64,000 bases of DNA from Vescimonas sanitatis (GCF_049060325.1 NZ_JBMGPW010000008.1:192861-256860); one strand, 5' to 3'; positions 48,878 to 58,357 are shown, numbered from the stretch's first letter. Numbers and translations: made by a program. The notes: generated by a model from the letters alone, not told the origin.

Positions 48878-49763
48878 TAGAGAATTGTTCGAGCAAGCTA
48901 TACTACGAACGGCAGATGCGACAGGGATTGCGGCCAGCATCATTGAAAAAGACTACTATGTCACGGAGTTTTTAAGGAGGATGACTTCCTATCAGCCAGA
49001 CATGGTGTTCAAGGGCGGAACTTCACTCTCAAAATGCTATAAGCTGATCCAGCGCTTTTCTGAGGACATTGATTTGAATGTTGAAGACCGTCCCAGTGAA
49101 GGGCAGCGTAAAGCACTCAAGCGAAATATTTTGGCGGTAGTTGATGACTTGGGATTATCCCTGAGCAATGCTGAAGAAATTCGCAGCCGGCGCGACTATA
49201 ATCGCTATGTGATCAATTACCCTGCATTGCAAGGGGCAACGTATTTGAAGCAGCAGCTTATCGTTGAAACCGTTGTTTCCATGCGCGCATTCCCGAATCA
49301 TCCCATGGACGCATCCAGTTTCATTTATGATTTCCTGAAAGATACCGGCAGAGAAGATATTATCCGCGAATGCAATCTGCAACCTTTTTCAATCAATGTG
49401 CAGGCAGCGGAGCGTACCCTGCTGGATAAGCTGTTTGCACTTGCAGACTACTACCTCAATGGATCGATCACAGAGCATTCGCGGCACATTTATGACATAT
49501 ATAAGTTGAGTATGATCGTCACGATTGATGATACTCTGCGACAATTAGCCAGTGAGGTCATTCTGGAACGCCGCTCGCACAAGGTCTGCCTGTCTGCACA
49601 AGAGGGGGTGGATATGAATAATCTCCTTCGGCAGATCGTTGACTCCGATGCATATAGGAGTGACTATGAGCAGATTACATCCGCACTCCTTTTTGAAGAC
49701 GTGTCATATTCCACCGCAATCACTGCGCTGCAGCACATCATTGATTCTCGTGTGTTTCAATAA
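48864..49763 (+). CDS. AbiEii-like nucleotidyltransferase toxin
   Basis: 299 residues. DNA polymerase beta-type nucleotidyltransferase with GGTSLSK (51-57) and FSEDIDL containing the metal-binding aspartates 68 and 70, plus IEKDYYV near the N-terminus and ERTLLDKLFALADYY downstream. This order is typical of AbiEii/AbiGii. It inhibits growth by modifying an RNA target, for example tRNA 3' ends in related toxins, giving abortive phage defence and element stabilisation. The start ATG at 48864 lies inside the antitoxin gene. Confidence 0.9.
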   Translation: MLHSNRELFEQAILRTADATGIAASIIEKDYYVTEFLRRMTSYQPDMVFKGGTSLSKCYKLIQRFSEDIDLNVEDRPSEGQRKALKRNILAVVDDLGLSLSNAEEIRSRRDYNRYVINYPALQGATYLKQQLIVETVVSMRAFPNHPMDASSFIYDFLKDTGREDIIRECNLQPFSINVQAAERTLLDKLFALADYYLNGSITEHSRHIYDIYKLSMIVTIDDTLRQLASEVILERRSHKVCLSAQEGVDMNNLLRQIVDSDAYRSDYEQITSALLFEDVSYSTAITALQHIIDSRVFQ

Positions 49764-49788
49764 ATGTCTATATATAGAATTGCGACTC

Positions 49789-49817
49789 TTGACAATCGCA
49801 ATATATAGTGCTACAAT
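49789..49817 (+). promoter_or_regulatory. Strong promoter upstream of ssb
   Basis: TTGACA (49789-49794), 17-base spacer, TACAAT (49812-49817). It starts a ~170-base leader before ssb. Confidence 0.8.
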
Positions 49818-49824
49818 GCACTTG

Positions 49825-49962
49825 TAGTTGTTCTTTGTGCATCGCCTATTCAGGGTTTCCGAATACCTTTCGGATCGCACACGTTTGTTAAGATTGTAAT
49901 TTAGTGCCGACATGACAGCTTTGGCTTATTGCTGATGCTGTATGCCGGCACTTTTTATTATA
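49825..49962 (+). ncRNA. Candidate small RNA or structured leader upstream of ssb
   Basis: Between the promoter at 49789-49817 and a terminator-like hairpin (AGTGCCGACAT ... ATGCCGGCACTTTTTA, 49902-49958) lies a ~138-base transcript with an inner stem (TCCGAATACCTTTCGGA, 49858-49874). It could be a stand-alone sRNA or an attenuated leader of ssb. No known RNA family is recognised. Confidence 0.5.
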
Positions 49963-49994
49963 GATATTTAAGCCGTAAGGCAGAAAGGAGTGTA

Positions 49995-50372
49995 ATGGCA
50001 AACATATCCGTCGTTGGCCGTATTGTATCGGATGATATTGAACTGAAGATCAGTGCCAATAATCGGCCCTATTTACGGTTCGACCTTGCGGAGCGTACCG
50101 GTAAGGGGGCTTACGCAAGAACGCAGTATTATCAGGTCGTTGCCTTTGGGGCTATTGCCTCACAGTTCGCCAAAAGAGGCTTGTGCCGCGGCGCGCTGAT
50201 CAGTGTGGAAGGCACACTGGAACTGGAGGACTATCTGAAACGGGATGGTTGGACGCGGGATAAGCGTCTGAAGGTCATCGCGCTGCGATGGCGGTATCTC
50301 CAGCCCTATGACACGAAAGTGCCTGAACAGGTACCGGAGATCGACGGAGAACGAGAACCCTTGCCCGGATAG
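49995..50372 (+). CDS. ssb: Single-stranded DNA-binding protein
   Basis: 125 residues with an OB fold: MANISVVGRIVSDDIELKI, YLRFDLAERTG, TQYYQVVAFGAIA and GALISVEGTLELEDY follow the SSB pattern. The acidic SSB tip (DDIPF) is missing; the protein ends REPLPG, as in many element-borne SSBs. It would protect transferred single strands. The ATG at 49995 follows GAAAGGAGTGTA. Confidence 0.9.
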   Translation: MANISVVGRIVSDDIELKISANNRPYLRFDLAERTGKGAYARTQYYQVVAFGAIASQFAKRGLCRGALISVEGTLELEDYLKRDGWTRDKRLKVIALRWRYLQPYDTKVPEQVPEIDGEREPLPG

Positions 50373-50384
50373 GATGCCGGGTAT

Positions 50385-50433
50385 AAGAGGAGCTGTCATG
50401 TATCAAAAGGATGCGTGGCAGCTCCTCTTTTTT
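50385..50433 (+). terminator. Terminator after ssb
   Basis: AAGAGGAGCT / AGCTCCTCTT arms with a 22-base loop followed by TTTTTTG. Confidence 0.82.
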
Positions 50434-50467
50434 GTTTTCATCACGAAAAGGAAAGGATGTGCAAAGC

Positions 50468-51274
50468 ATGAATAAGAAGAAGTCCATCTGGTCTGGCGTA
50501 TCTGTCCTTATCGCAGCCGTTCTGGCCATCGTTGCGTTTGTACGCAGCGACACGCAGATCTGGCTTCTGACAGCCGCATTTACCATTTGGGCGATTTGGG
50601 TCACGGTCGCATTCGTGTTCCCTTATATACAGGAACAGGAAAACGAAAAGCGGCGCGCCGCCCGCAGAGCTGCCTATGACGCACAGCGGCAGAGCCTTCG
50701 CTCACTGTCCATAGAAGAGGAAGATGGCTTCGGCCCACTGCTGCTCCGCCATGTCAATCACAGGATCTCCGCATATCTGAAAGCGGTGTATCCGGATGCT
50801 ACATGGGAATGGCGCAGCCCGGAACCGGAGAAGCTGATCCTTCACGGCGGTACAGGCCGTATCACCATCTCTGGTATTCCCGACTATGATCAGGCGGAAG
50901 TGACCTTTGACCAAAAGGCCAACTTCTCCTGCTCACTGCTGAAGGTCACACCTGTGGTACAGAGTGCGGCGGAGAACGGCACCTCCGAGAAGCTGCCTGC
51001 TCCGCCCCGTGAGATCGATCCGCAGGTCTGGTTCGAGCAACAGGGACGCAAGGTTCTGGATGATCTGATCTACGACCTCAATTCCCGTGGCTATAGCAGC
51101 CTTGTCATCAAGGACAACGGTGACATCTGCATCCGTCAGGGTGACGTAGAGAAAGCGCAGACCTCATTCAAAAGCCTGCCGGAGAAGCATTACTGGCCCC
51201 GGCTCCTGAAGGTATTCGAGCGTGAGGGCATCGCCGCCAGCATGACGGATGATGCCATCGCGCTGAACTGGTAA
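50468..51274 (+). CDS. Two-TM ICE protein with cytosolic domain, function unknown
   Basis: 268 residues. Two TM helices at about 8-25 and 30-50, a charged linker (ENEKRRAARRAAYDAQRQ), then a ~190-residue soluble domain (LILHGGTGRITISGIPDYDQAEVTF ... YWPRLLKVFEREGIAASM). It is followed 13 bases later by the DUF932 gene. Not recognised as a named family. Confidence 0.6.
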   Translation: MNKKKSIWSGVSVLIAAVLAIVAFVRSDTQIWLLTAAFTIWAIWVTVAFVFPYIQEQENEKRRAARRAAYDAQRQSLRSLSIEEEDGFGPLLLRHVNHRISAYLKAVYPDATWEWRSPEPEKLILHGGTGRITISGIPDYDQAEVTFDQKANFSCSLLKVTPVVQSAAENGTSEKLPAPPREIDPQVWFEQQGRKVLDDLIYDLNSRGYSSLVIKDNGDICIRQGDVEKAQTSFKSLPEKHYWPRLLKVFEREGIAASMTDDAIALNW

Positions 51275-51287
51275 GGAGGGTGCTGCC

Positions 51288-52364
51288 ATGAAAACAGGCT
51301 TAACCCTGGAGCAGCTTGCCGCGGAGATCACCCGGCAGCAGAGTGCCAAAGAGGATTATGTGGTCAATACCGGCAATCTTCGTCTGGAAAGCTATGGCCC
51401 CGACCTGGCACTCCGTGTGCTGGACAGTGACGGCGCAGACCGTATCGAACCGCTGGAGATCGGGGACATCGCCCACCGGCAGATCGGTACGCATCTGAGT
51501 ATCCCTGCCAAGTACTATGAGCGAATGCGCAGCGAAGACCCCGGACTACTGGCACACAATGTCAACACATGGCTGGAGCGGACACCTGCCCAGCGCATGA
51601 TCCGTGTGCTGGACGGTAAGGCACGCGCCTACCTCAGCAATCGTTATCTGCGTATGGACAACTACAGTATCGCCTCAGCGGTGCTGCCCATCCTGGCGGA
51701 GATCCCCGATGTGCGCATTGAGAGCTGCCAGATCACCGACTCCCGCATGTATATCAAGGCGGTCAATCCCCGTTTACAGGAGGATGTGACGCCGGGTGAC
51801 ACAGTGCAGGCCGGCGTGGTCATCAGCAATAGCGAGGTGGGCTTAGGATCTGTCAACATCCAGCCTCTGATCTACCGATTGGTATGCAGCAACGGTATGG
51901 TGGTCAACGACGCCGCCACAAAGCGCAACCATATTGGCCGGGCAACGGATGCGGAGGAGAACTTCCAGCTCTATTCCGAAAAGACGCTGGCTGCAGACGA
52001 TCACGCTTTTCTGCTGAAGGTGCAGGACACTGTCCGTGCCGCCGCAGAGGAAGCGCGGTTCGCTCAGGTGGTGGGCATGATGCGGGAGGCTGCGGCCGTC
52101 CCCATGAACACCGCAGATGTACCCGGTGTTGTGAAGCTGGCCAGCAGACAGTTCGGCCTTACGGACTCGGAGGGTGAGGGCATCCTGCAACATCTGATCG
52201 AAGGCCATGACCTGAGCCTGTACGGTCTTTCCAATGCGGTAACACGGTACAGTCAAGACGTAAGCAGCTATGACCGCGCCTCAGATCTGGAGATCATCGG
52301 CTACAACATTCTGGCAATGCCCAGAAGTGTGTGGTCGCGGCTGAATCAGGTATCCGCGGCGTAA
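51288..52364 (+). CDS. DUF932 family protein
   Basis: 358 residues with the DUF932 signature seen in phage and conjugative-element proteins: MRIRVLDGKARAYLSNRYLRMDN-like and VNIQPLIYRLVCSNGMVV segments. Soluble. The function in the literature is unsettled; genomic association is with ssDNA metabolism and recombination. GTAAGGAGG precedes the ATG. It is likely co-transcribed with the next gene. Confidence 0.82.
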   Translation: MKTGLTLEQLAAEITRQQSAKEDYVVNTGNLRLESYGPDLALRVLDSDGADRIEPLEIGDIAHRQIGTHLSIPAKYYERMRSEDPGLLAHNVNTWLERTPAQRMIRVLDGKARAYLSNRYLRMDNYSIASAVLPILAEIPDVRIESCQITDSRMYIKAVNPRLQEDVTPGDTVQAGVVISNSEVGLGSVNIQPLIYRLVCSNGMVVNDAATKRNHIGRATDAEENFQLYSEKTLAADDHAFLLKVQDTVRAAAEEARFAQVVGMMREAAAVPMNTADVPGVVKLASRQFGLTDSEGEGILQHLIEGHDLSLYGLSNAVTRYSQDVSSYDRASDLEIIGYNILAMPRSVWSRLNQVSAA

Positions 52365-52402
52365 TGTGAAAAAACAAAAAAGATAAAATGGAGGATCAAA
52401 AA

Positions 52403-53245
52403 ATGAGTTATCCTGAAACTACTACGATGGCAACTGCCAGTGCATTCAACCTTCCCACCATGGCCGGCCTTGATTTCGGCAACGATGATCTTGCCGACGA
52501 TATGGAGGGCTTGACGCTCTCATTCCCCAAGGTCAAGATCCCGTCCGGCGGCGCACTGCAATTCGAACTGCCTACCGGCGACCCGGAGAATCCGGAGTAT
52601 ACCCGTTTTCTGCAGGGCGTTATCCTGTATCACCATGCCAGTGGCGCGTATTGGCCCGAGGGCTGTGAATACGATGATAACACCGTCCCTCTGTGCTCCA
52701 CCGTGGACGGAAAGCAGGGCTACGGTACGCCCGGTGGCGCCTGTGCTGCCTGCGAGCTGAACCGTTACGGGACGGCAACAGACGGAAAGGGGAAGGCCTG
52801 CAAGAATATGCGTATTCTGTATCTTCTGCAGGACGGTGACTATATCCCGCTGCAGCTCTCCCTGCCGCCTACCAGCCTGCGACCGTTCAATGATTTCATG
52901 AACGCCGCATTTGTGGCCCGGCGCCGTCCGGCATGGAGCAGCGTGGTGCAGATCGGCTTGAAGCGCGTGGACAACGGCAACAACACCTACAGCGTGGCGA
53001 CCTTCCGTAAAGTAGAAGATCTCCAGCCTGAACAGGTGGGCGAGTTCCGCGCCTTTGTAGAGTCGTTCCGCCAGCAGGCGAAGGAGATGCTGAAGAACCG
53101 TGCGGAGCTGTCTGCCGCCCGTGAGGGTGAGGAGGACCAGTATGCCACCGCAAACACCGAGTATGCTGTTGCCGACAGCGGCCAGCATTTCTGCATTTCC
53201 GGTGCGGATGTGATCGATGGCGAGCGTGAGGAGCTTCCCCACTAA
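52403..53245 (+). CDS. Putative ssDNA-associated ICE protein with zinc-like Cys cluster
   Basis: 280 residues. An internal cluster, GACAACELNRYGTATDGKGKAC, is reminiscent of phage ssDNA-binding/annealing companions. The rest is beta-rich, and the end is helical and acidic. The ATG at 52403 is chosen because TGGAGG lies 8 bases upstream; the earlier ATG at 52388 contains that site. Its position after SSB and DUF932 suggests DNA processing; unproven. Confidence 0.62.
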   Translation: MSYPETTTMATASAFNLPTMAGLDFGNDDLADDMEGLTLSFPKVKIPSGGALQFELPTGDPENPEYTRFLQGVILYHHASGAYWPEGCEYDDNTVPLCSTVDGKQGYGTPGGACAACELNRYGTATDGKGKACKNMRILYLLQDGDYIPLQLSLPPTSLRPFNDFMNAAFVARRRPAWSSVVQIGLKRVDNGNNTYSVATFRKVEDLQPEQVGEFRAFVESFRQQAKEMLKNRAELSAAREGEEDQYATANTEYAVADSGQHFCISGADVIDGEREELPH

Positions 53246-53285
53246 ATGAACCTATCAGACCTTATAAGGATCTGAAACATGTGAA

Positions 53286-53320
53286 GAGCCGCAGTCTGTG
53301 TAAAACACAGGCTGCGGCTC
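53286..53320 (+). promoter_or_regulatory. Hairpin before the second sigma-like gene
   Basis: GAGCCGCAG-TCTGTGT / ACACAGG-CTGCGGCTC stem with almost no loop and no T-run. It may act as an RNA processing or regulatory site rather than a terminator. Confidence 0.5.
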
Positions 53321-53342
53321 CCAGCATATAGGAGGAACTGTA

Positions 53343-53855
53343 ATGAATGAAAATACCCCCATGACCCCGGCGCAGCAGTTATTTGCGGAGGAGCATCACA
53401 ATCTGGTCTATGCTTTTCTCAATGAGAAGAAGCTGCCGGAGGATGAGTATTACGATGTGGTGGTCTTTGGCTACTTGCAGGCAGTCATGGACTATACCAC
53501 GCAGGGTGAGTCCAGCCGTTTCAGCTTCGCCACCATTGCATGGCGCAAGATGGAGAGCCGCCTGGCAGACCACTTCCGCCATCAGGCATCTACCAAGCGT
53601 GCAGCGCCGACGGTCAGCCTCAATGCTGTTATGGACGATGCCGGCCTGTCTCTGTCCGATATGCTCTCCGCAACGGATGAGAGCTTTCTGGAGATGGAGA
53701 CCGGCCTGCTGTTCCACGATCTGGGCCGGCATATGCCCCGACGTGATATGAACGTACTGCGGCTCAAGGCAGATGGCTACGGTACGCGGGAGATCGCGCA
53801 GAGGGAGAATACCACCGTGCACATGGTGCGGAGTATTCTCAAGTGTGCCTATTAG
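53343..53855 (+). CDS. Sigma-70-like factor, short form
   Basis: 170 residues. Region-2-like helices (YYDVVVFGYLQAVMDYTTQGESSRFSFATIAWRKM) and a C-terminal region-4 helix-turn-helix (LRLKADGYGTREIAQRENTTVHMVRSILK). ATAGGAGGAACTGTA precedes the ATG. A second ICE-borne sigma-like regulator. Confidence 0.78.
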   Translation: MNENTPMTPAQQLFAEEHHNLVYAFLNEKKLPEDEYYDVVVFGYLQAVMDYTTQGESSRFSFATIAWRKMESRLADHFRHQASTKRAAPTVSLNAVMDDAGLSLSDMLSATDESFLEMETGLLFHDLGRHMPRRDMNVLRLKADGYGTREIAQRENTTVHMVRSILKCAY

Positions 53856-53934
53856 ATCATTCGCAAGCTGTTTTTCGATTCGGATAATGATTGCGCTTTT
53901 CACGACCACACAGGTCGAAGGAAGGAGAAAGAAA

Positions 53935-54162
53935 ATGAATAAGAAGCAGGTCATTCTTACCGGCCGGTTGGCCGCACCGCTCTGCGAGGGCAGCCGTGCA
54001 TGGATACGCCATCATAGCGGTCTGGTCTGCACCTCACGGGTCGTCCTTATCCAATCTCTCACTGACAGAAAGGCCGTTTTTGAGACCATGAACTCCATGT
54101 ATCATGTGTCCTTGGAAACGTACCCTTTTGCGATGGAGCTGCCGGAAGCGATGTGCGCATAG
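53935..54162 (+). CDS. Small hypothetical ICE protein
   Basis: 75 residues (MNKKQVILTGRLAAPLCEG ...). GAAGGAGAAAGAAA is just upstream of the ATG. It may be an SSB-like or zincless beta protein, but it is too short to classify. Confidence 0.5.
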   Translation: MNKKQVILTGRLAAPLCEGSRAWIRHHSGLVCTSRVVLIQSLTDRKAVFETMNSMYHVSLETYPFAMELPEAMCA

Positions 54163-54355
54163 TATGACGAATGGTATAGGAGGGCGGCAAACGCCGTCCT
54201 CCTATATCCCCATCTCCCAGTATAATGGGTATAATGGGATCGAAGGAAGCTAACATACCGATTTATGCGACAGTAAAGTCCGGTGTAAATCTATGCACCT
54301 TCCCCCGATACCAAACGTGTTAATCGAAGCAGCACAATAAGAAATAAACGCGGAG

Positions 54356-54399
54356 AAGCACCGCTGAATTGTTTGACGACAGTTCAGCGGTGCTTTTGT
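54356..54399 (+). terminator. Terminator/attenuator before the 54422 gene
   Basis: AAGCACCGCTGAA / TTCAGCGGTGCTT stem followed by TTGTTTTTG. The preceding 54163-54355 gap contains two overlapping TATAAT-like boxes (54219-54233), so the hairpin may lie in a leader. Confidence 0.75.
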
Positions 54400-54421
54400 T
54401 TTTGTAGGAGGACTTTTAATT

Positions 54422-55306
54422 ATGGGATTACTCGATAAATTGGAGCAAGTTGAGATCAAGGCGGATTCCCGCCTGCCGGAGGATGACCTGATGTTCTGCG
54501 AAACCCAGCAACAGGCGTATGATGAATCCTGCCGTGCGCTCCGTGAAATACGCCAACAGTGGAAAAAAGCGATTCAGGCGCAAAGAGACCTGCTCGGCAT
54601 AGGGCAGGATGGGTCGCTGCCCTACTTTGGGAGCAATTACCGGTTCGGGATAACGGATTTGAACCGAGAACTGGAGAAGTTCCACAGTAGGTTCATCTCT
54701 GAACTCACACAGCATTTCAATGAGAAATATAGCGTAACGATCTCAACGGATGCCATCAAAGAGCATCTGATCCCCGCAGAGCCGGACCCGTATAGGTGCG
54801 ATATGGATACGAGCAAGGAGTATCATCGCAATCTGCGGGCTCTTTCGCTGCACTATGAAGATGTGGTTGACCAGATGTTCATACAACTGGATGGACTCAG
54901 TTTTGTAGAACGCGCTTTTCAGGAGCTGCGTACCAAATGCTATAAAGCGGCGCATAGCTACAACGACAAGCCCAGCTACGACAGTAAAGGGGATACACTT
55001 CGCTTTGGCGGATACTTTTGCACCTGTGATGAAAATTGGGGTCGTGAAGACTGGAGCCTTGCAGACCGCATGAAGGATGTCCTTGCCGGCGTGGCGCACT
55101 TTGAAACCAATACCTTTGGGTGCAAGCCTGCGGGATTCTCCGAGCTGCTCGGTTATTCCGATGTGTCCACCCCAGTGTTTCAGTTCCCGGACTGCCAGAA
55201 GCTCATACAACTGCGCATGTTCAAAAATGGGCGCGTGGATCTGAAGTTTAAGACGGCGTCTATTGCAAAGGAGTTTGCCGAAACGTATCTTGACTATTCA
55301 TGCTGA
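54422..55306 (+). CDS. Hypothetical protein upstream of the methyltransferase-helicase
   Basis: 294 residues, soluble, helical N-terminus (CRALREIRQQWKKAIQAQRDLLG) and a mixed C-terminal domain (DTLRFGGYFCTCDENWGREDWSLADRMKDVLAGVAHFE). It is nine bases ahead of the methyltransferase-helicase gene in one operon, so it may be a specificity or accessory subunit. Not recognised. Confidence 0.6.
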   Translation: MGLLDKLEQVEIKADSRLPEDDLMFCETQQQAYDESCRALREIRQQWKKAIQAQRDLLGIGQDGSLPYFGSNYRFGITDLNRELEKFHSRFISELTQHFNEKYSVTISTDAIKEHLIPAEPDPYRCDMDTSKEYHRNLRALSLHYEDVVDQMFIQLDGLSFVERAFQELRTKCYKAAHSYNDKPSYDSKGDTLRFGGYFCTCDENWGREDWSLADRMKDVLAGVAHFETNTFGCKPAGFSELLGYSDVSTPVFQFPDCQKLIQLRMFKNGRVDLKFKTASIAKEFAETYLDYSC

Positions 55307-55315
55307 GGTGTCGTC

Positions 55316-58300
55316 ATGAAGTATACACCCTCGACAGAATCGATCCCCCAGAGCAGTCGCAGAGCAGTTAACGAAAAGCTCCTGTACCTGATCGATAACA
55401 ACTGCTGCGAAGCGTATGGTATCACGAAGCAGGATGTTTTTCAGGGTTATACAGGGGATGGGGGCCTGCACGGGCTTTCCCGGAAGAACTATCGGAGCTA
55501 CCATACATACAGTGAGGCAAAAAAAGAACTGGAAAACGGCCAGTTCTTTACACCGCCCGCCTTGTGTCAGTTCGTGGCGGATTGCCTTCGACTGGAAGAG
55601 GACGATCTGGTAGCGGACCTCACCTGTGGGATGGGGAACTTCTTCAACGTAATGCCGGTGGAAGCCAATGTCTACGGCTGTGAATTGGACACCAAGGCAT
55701 TCAAGGTGGCGTCATATCTTTATCCGGAGGCCAATCTGGTTAATAAGGATATTCGCAATTATATGCCGCAGGTACGCTTTGATTATGTGGTAGGTAACCC
55801 GCCCTTCAACCTGCAATGGATGGCTGAGAATGGAAAGGAGTATCTATCACAGCTCTACTACTGCTTGAAGGCTGCCCAATTCTTGAAGCCGCTGGGGATC
55901 CTGGCTTTGATCGTACCCAACTCATTTCTGGCCGACTCGTTTTCGGACAGCTCAATGATTCGGAAGATGGAGGCACAATTTCGGTTTCTTGGTCAGATCC
56001 TGTTGCCGGATGATACCTTTGCGCAGATGGGTGTTTCGCACTTCCCAATAAAGCTGCAGTTCTGGCAGAAGAAGGGCGTGGATTCCGAAACACCGGCTCG
56101 CTATCACACAGGAATGGATAACGATCTTTCCGGCGGCATCTATGCTGGTGCAGCACAAGCGATCCACATGTCGCTGCTGCAAATGCCAAAGGCCATGCTG
56201 AAGGAAAATCGCGCCAAGATCCTGCGGGAACTGGCAAAGGAGCGTCAAACCTCTGCATCGTTTACTTATACGGTAGAGAAGATGCTGTACCAAATCAGGA
56301 TACATCCGTCCCTGAAGGATCGGTATGCCCAATGCTGCGCGTATCTGCATCGATTCTATACGGAGACACAGCCGCCAGAGATGCGATATGAGGAATGGTG
56401 CAAACGGCGGTTGACCGAGGCGAAGGTACTGCATTATCTTCGTCAGACACTCAGACGTCAGAACCGGCAGCCGGAACGTGATGAGATCCACCTTGTCAAG
56501 CGGGATTATTCATTCGCCTATAAAGGGTATAGTGCCGCAGTGCGACGCCGCATGAGCGAAGAGCTGCGCCAACCTATCCCAGTCTGTGAAGCAGTGCTGC
56601 GCGGTGAAACACTCCCCGGTTACGAACGGCTGCTGCGTAAAAAGCGGCATGAATACCTGATCCAGAGCCAGCCTTTTCAGGAAATGACCCCGGACACGGG
56701 AATTGGGAAATGGTTGGATGATTTCTGGTTATGGGATGCCGAGAACGAGGAGGAGATCCTGCTGAACGATACCCAACTCCACGACCTGAATCTTGCTCTG
56801 CAAAAGCGCTATACGCTGCTGCAATGGGAACAGGGTTCCGGTAAGACGCTGGCTGGCATTGCCTATGGGAAATACCGCATGGACAGACAAGGGTATCGTA
56901 ACACCTGGGTCATTTCATCGGCCATCTCTATCCGCAATAACTGGAATGTGGTGCTGCCCAACTATGACGTGTCGTATGTGTTCGTGGAACGGCTGAGGGA
57001 TCTGGAGCGGATCAAGCCCAGCGACTTTGTGCTGATGACCTTCAATGCGCTGTGCAAGTATCGCAGGCAGATCAAAAAATGGCTGAAGATCCATAGCCGC
57101 AAGACCTGTCTTGTACTGGATGAAAGCGATGAGATATGCAATCCGTACAGCAGCCGTGCCAAGGCGGTGCTGTCCTGTTTCAGACGATGCCAATCAAAAC
57201 TGCTGACCACAGGAACCAGTACCCGGAACAACATCTCTGAGTTCGCACCGCAGATGGAATTGCTTTATAACAATTCCATCAATATGCTATCCTGCTGCCA
57301 CACCATCTATCACTATGATAAGGACGGCACGGCGACACGAGAGACTAACCCGTGGTACGGTCAACCGATCCCGGCCTATCGTCGTGGCTACACGCTGTTT
57401 GCCAATTCACATCTGCCGGAGAAGATCACCGTATTTGGTGTCGGACAGCGCACACAGGACATCTACAATGCAGATATTCTGCGCGATATCCTCGCCAAGA
57501 CAGTGATCACCCGTACCTTTGAGGAGGTCACCGGGAAGGACATCAAACGTATCCATCAAGAGCTCATTCCGTTTTCAGCGGAGGAGAAGGCCGTATGGGT
57601 ACAGGCGGTCAAGGAGTTCCATACCATGCGCCAGAACTATTTCACCTCAACGAATAACGCGAGGAAAGACGCCATGCTGCGGATCATCCAGCAGATCACG
57701 CTTTTGCTGCGGATCAGTGCCGCGCCTAATACGGTTTCGGAGTATAGCGGCGAGCTTCCCGGGAAGCTGCGGAGAACGATCCAGCTTACCGGCAGCTGGG
57801 CAGAAGAGATCGTGGCCATAGGCGTCCGCCATACCGTGGTGCTGGACGCATATGCGGCAGCCCTGCGGGAAGCGTTTCCCAACCGGCCACTTTTCATTGT
57901 GACCGGCGCGACGACTACCTTTGCGAAACGCAGGGCATTACGGCAAACACTCCGCGAGAGCGGAAACGGCATCCTGCTGTGTACGCAGCAGAGCTTGCCC
58001 AGTTCAGTCAACTTCGAGTTCGTCAACAAAGTCATCATCCCGGAGCTGCACTATAACAACTCCCGCATGAGCCAGTTTTACATGCGCTTCATCCGCTTTA
58101 ATTCCGTTGACTGGAAGGACATCTATTTCCTGACCTATGCACAGAGCATTGAGTCCAACCTGATGCAGATGATATTGGCAAAAGAGAAGCTCAATCTCTT
58201 CATGAAGGGCGACGAAGCAGATATGGATGATATTTACGAACGATTTGGAGTGGACTACGATCTCACATCGCTGCTGTTATACCGCGACATAGATGAAGAC

Positions 58301-58342
58301 GGCCGTTTCAGCATTCGCTGGGGCGAACAGGAAATTGCGTAA
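55316..58342 (+). CDS. N6-adenine DNA methyltransferase fused to SNF2-type helicase
   Basis: 1008 residues. The N-terminal half is a gamma-class adenine methyltransferase: FFTPP at 77-81, SAM-binding DLTCGMGN at 101-108, catalytic NPPF at 161-164. After a helical spacer comes a superfamily 2 motor with Walker A QGSGKT (near 505-511), DESD box at 602-605, LTTGTSTRN (motif III) and a second RecA lobe ending YMRFIRF. There is no nuclease domain. Such fusions on conjugative elements may modify incoming DNA and act as anti-restriction; a defence role is the alternative. GAGGTGTCGTC lies before the ATG. Confidence 0.88.
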   Translation: MKYTPSTESIPQSSRRAVNEKLLYLIDNNCCEAYGITKQDVFQGYTGDGGLHGLSRKNYRSYHTYSEAKKELENGQFFTPPALCQFVADCLRLEEDDLVADLTCGMGNFFNVMPVEANVYGCELDTKAFKVASYLYPEANLVNKDIRNYMPQVRFDYVVGNPPFNLQWMAENGKEYLSQLYYCLKAAQFLKPLGILALIVPNSFLADSFSDSSMIRKMEAQFRFLGQILLPDDTFAQMGVSHFPIKLQFWQKKGVDSETPARYHTGMDNDLSGGIYAGAAQAIHMSLLQMPKAMLKENRAKILRELAKERQTSASFTYTVEKMLYQIRIHPSLKDRYAQCCAYLHRFYTETQPPEMRYEEWCKRRLTEAKVLHYLRQTLRRQNRQPERDEIHLVKRDYSFAYKGYSAAVRRRMSEELRQPIPVCEAVLRGETLPGYERLLRKKRHEYLIQSQPFQEMTPDTGIGKWLDDFWLWDAENEEEILLNDTQLHDLNLALQKRYTLLQWEQGSGKTLAGIAYGKYRMDRQGYRNTWVISSAISIRNNWNVVLPNYDVSYVFVERLRDLERIKPSDFVLMTFNALCKYRRQIKKWLKIHSRKTCLVLDESDEICNPYSSRAKAVLSCFRRCQSKLLTTGTSTRNNISEFAPQMELLYNNSINMLSCCHTIYHYDKDGTATRETNPWYGQPIPAYRRGYTLFANSHLPEKITVFGVGQRTQDIYNADILRDILAKTVITRTFEEVTGKDIKRIHQELIPFSAEEKAVWVQAVKEFHTMRQNYFTSTNNARKDAMLRIIQQITLLLRISAAPNTVSEYSGELPGKLRRTIQLTGSWAEEIVAIGVRHTVVLDAYAAALREAFPNRPLFIVTGATTTFAKRRALRQTLRESGNGILLCTQQSLPSSVNFEFVNKVIIPELHYNNSRMSQFYMRFIRFNSVDWKDIYFLTYAQSIESNLMQMILAKEKLNLFMKGDEADMDDIYERFGVDYDLTSLLLYRDIDEDGRFSIRWGEQEIA

Positions 58343-58357
58343 AGGAGGTAGCGAGCA

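Noticed and set aside
49639..49827. A 62-codon frame overlapping the AbiEii 3' end and the ssb promoter
   Set aside because: It overlaps a clear gene and a promoter in another frame and has no ribosome site.
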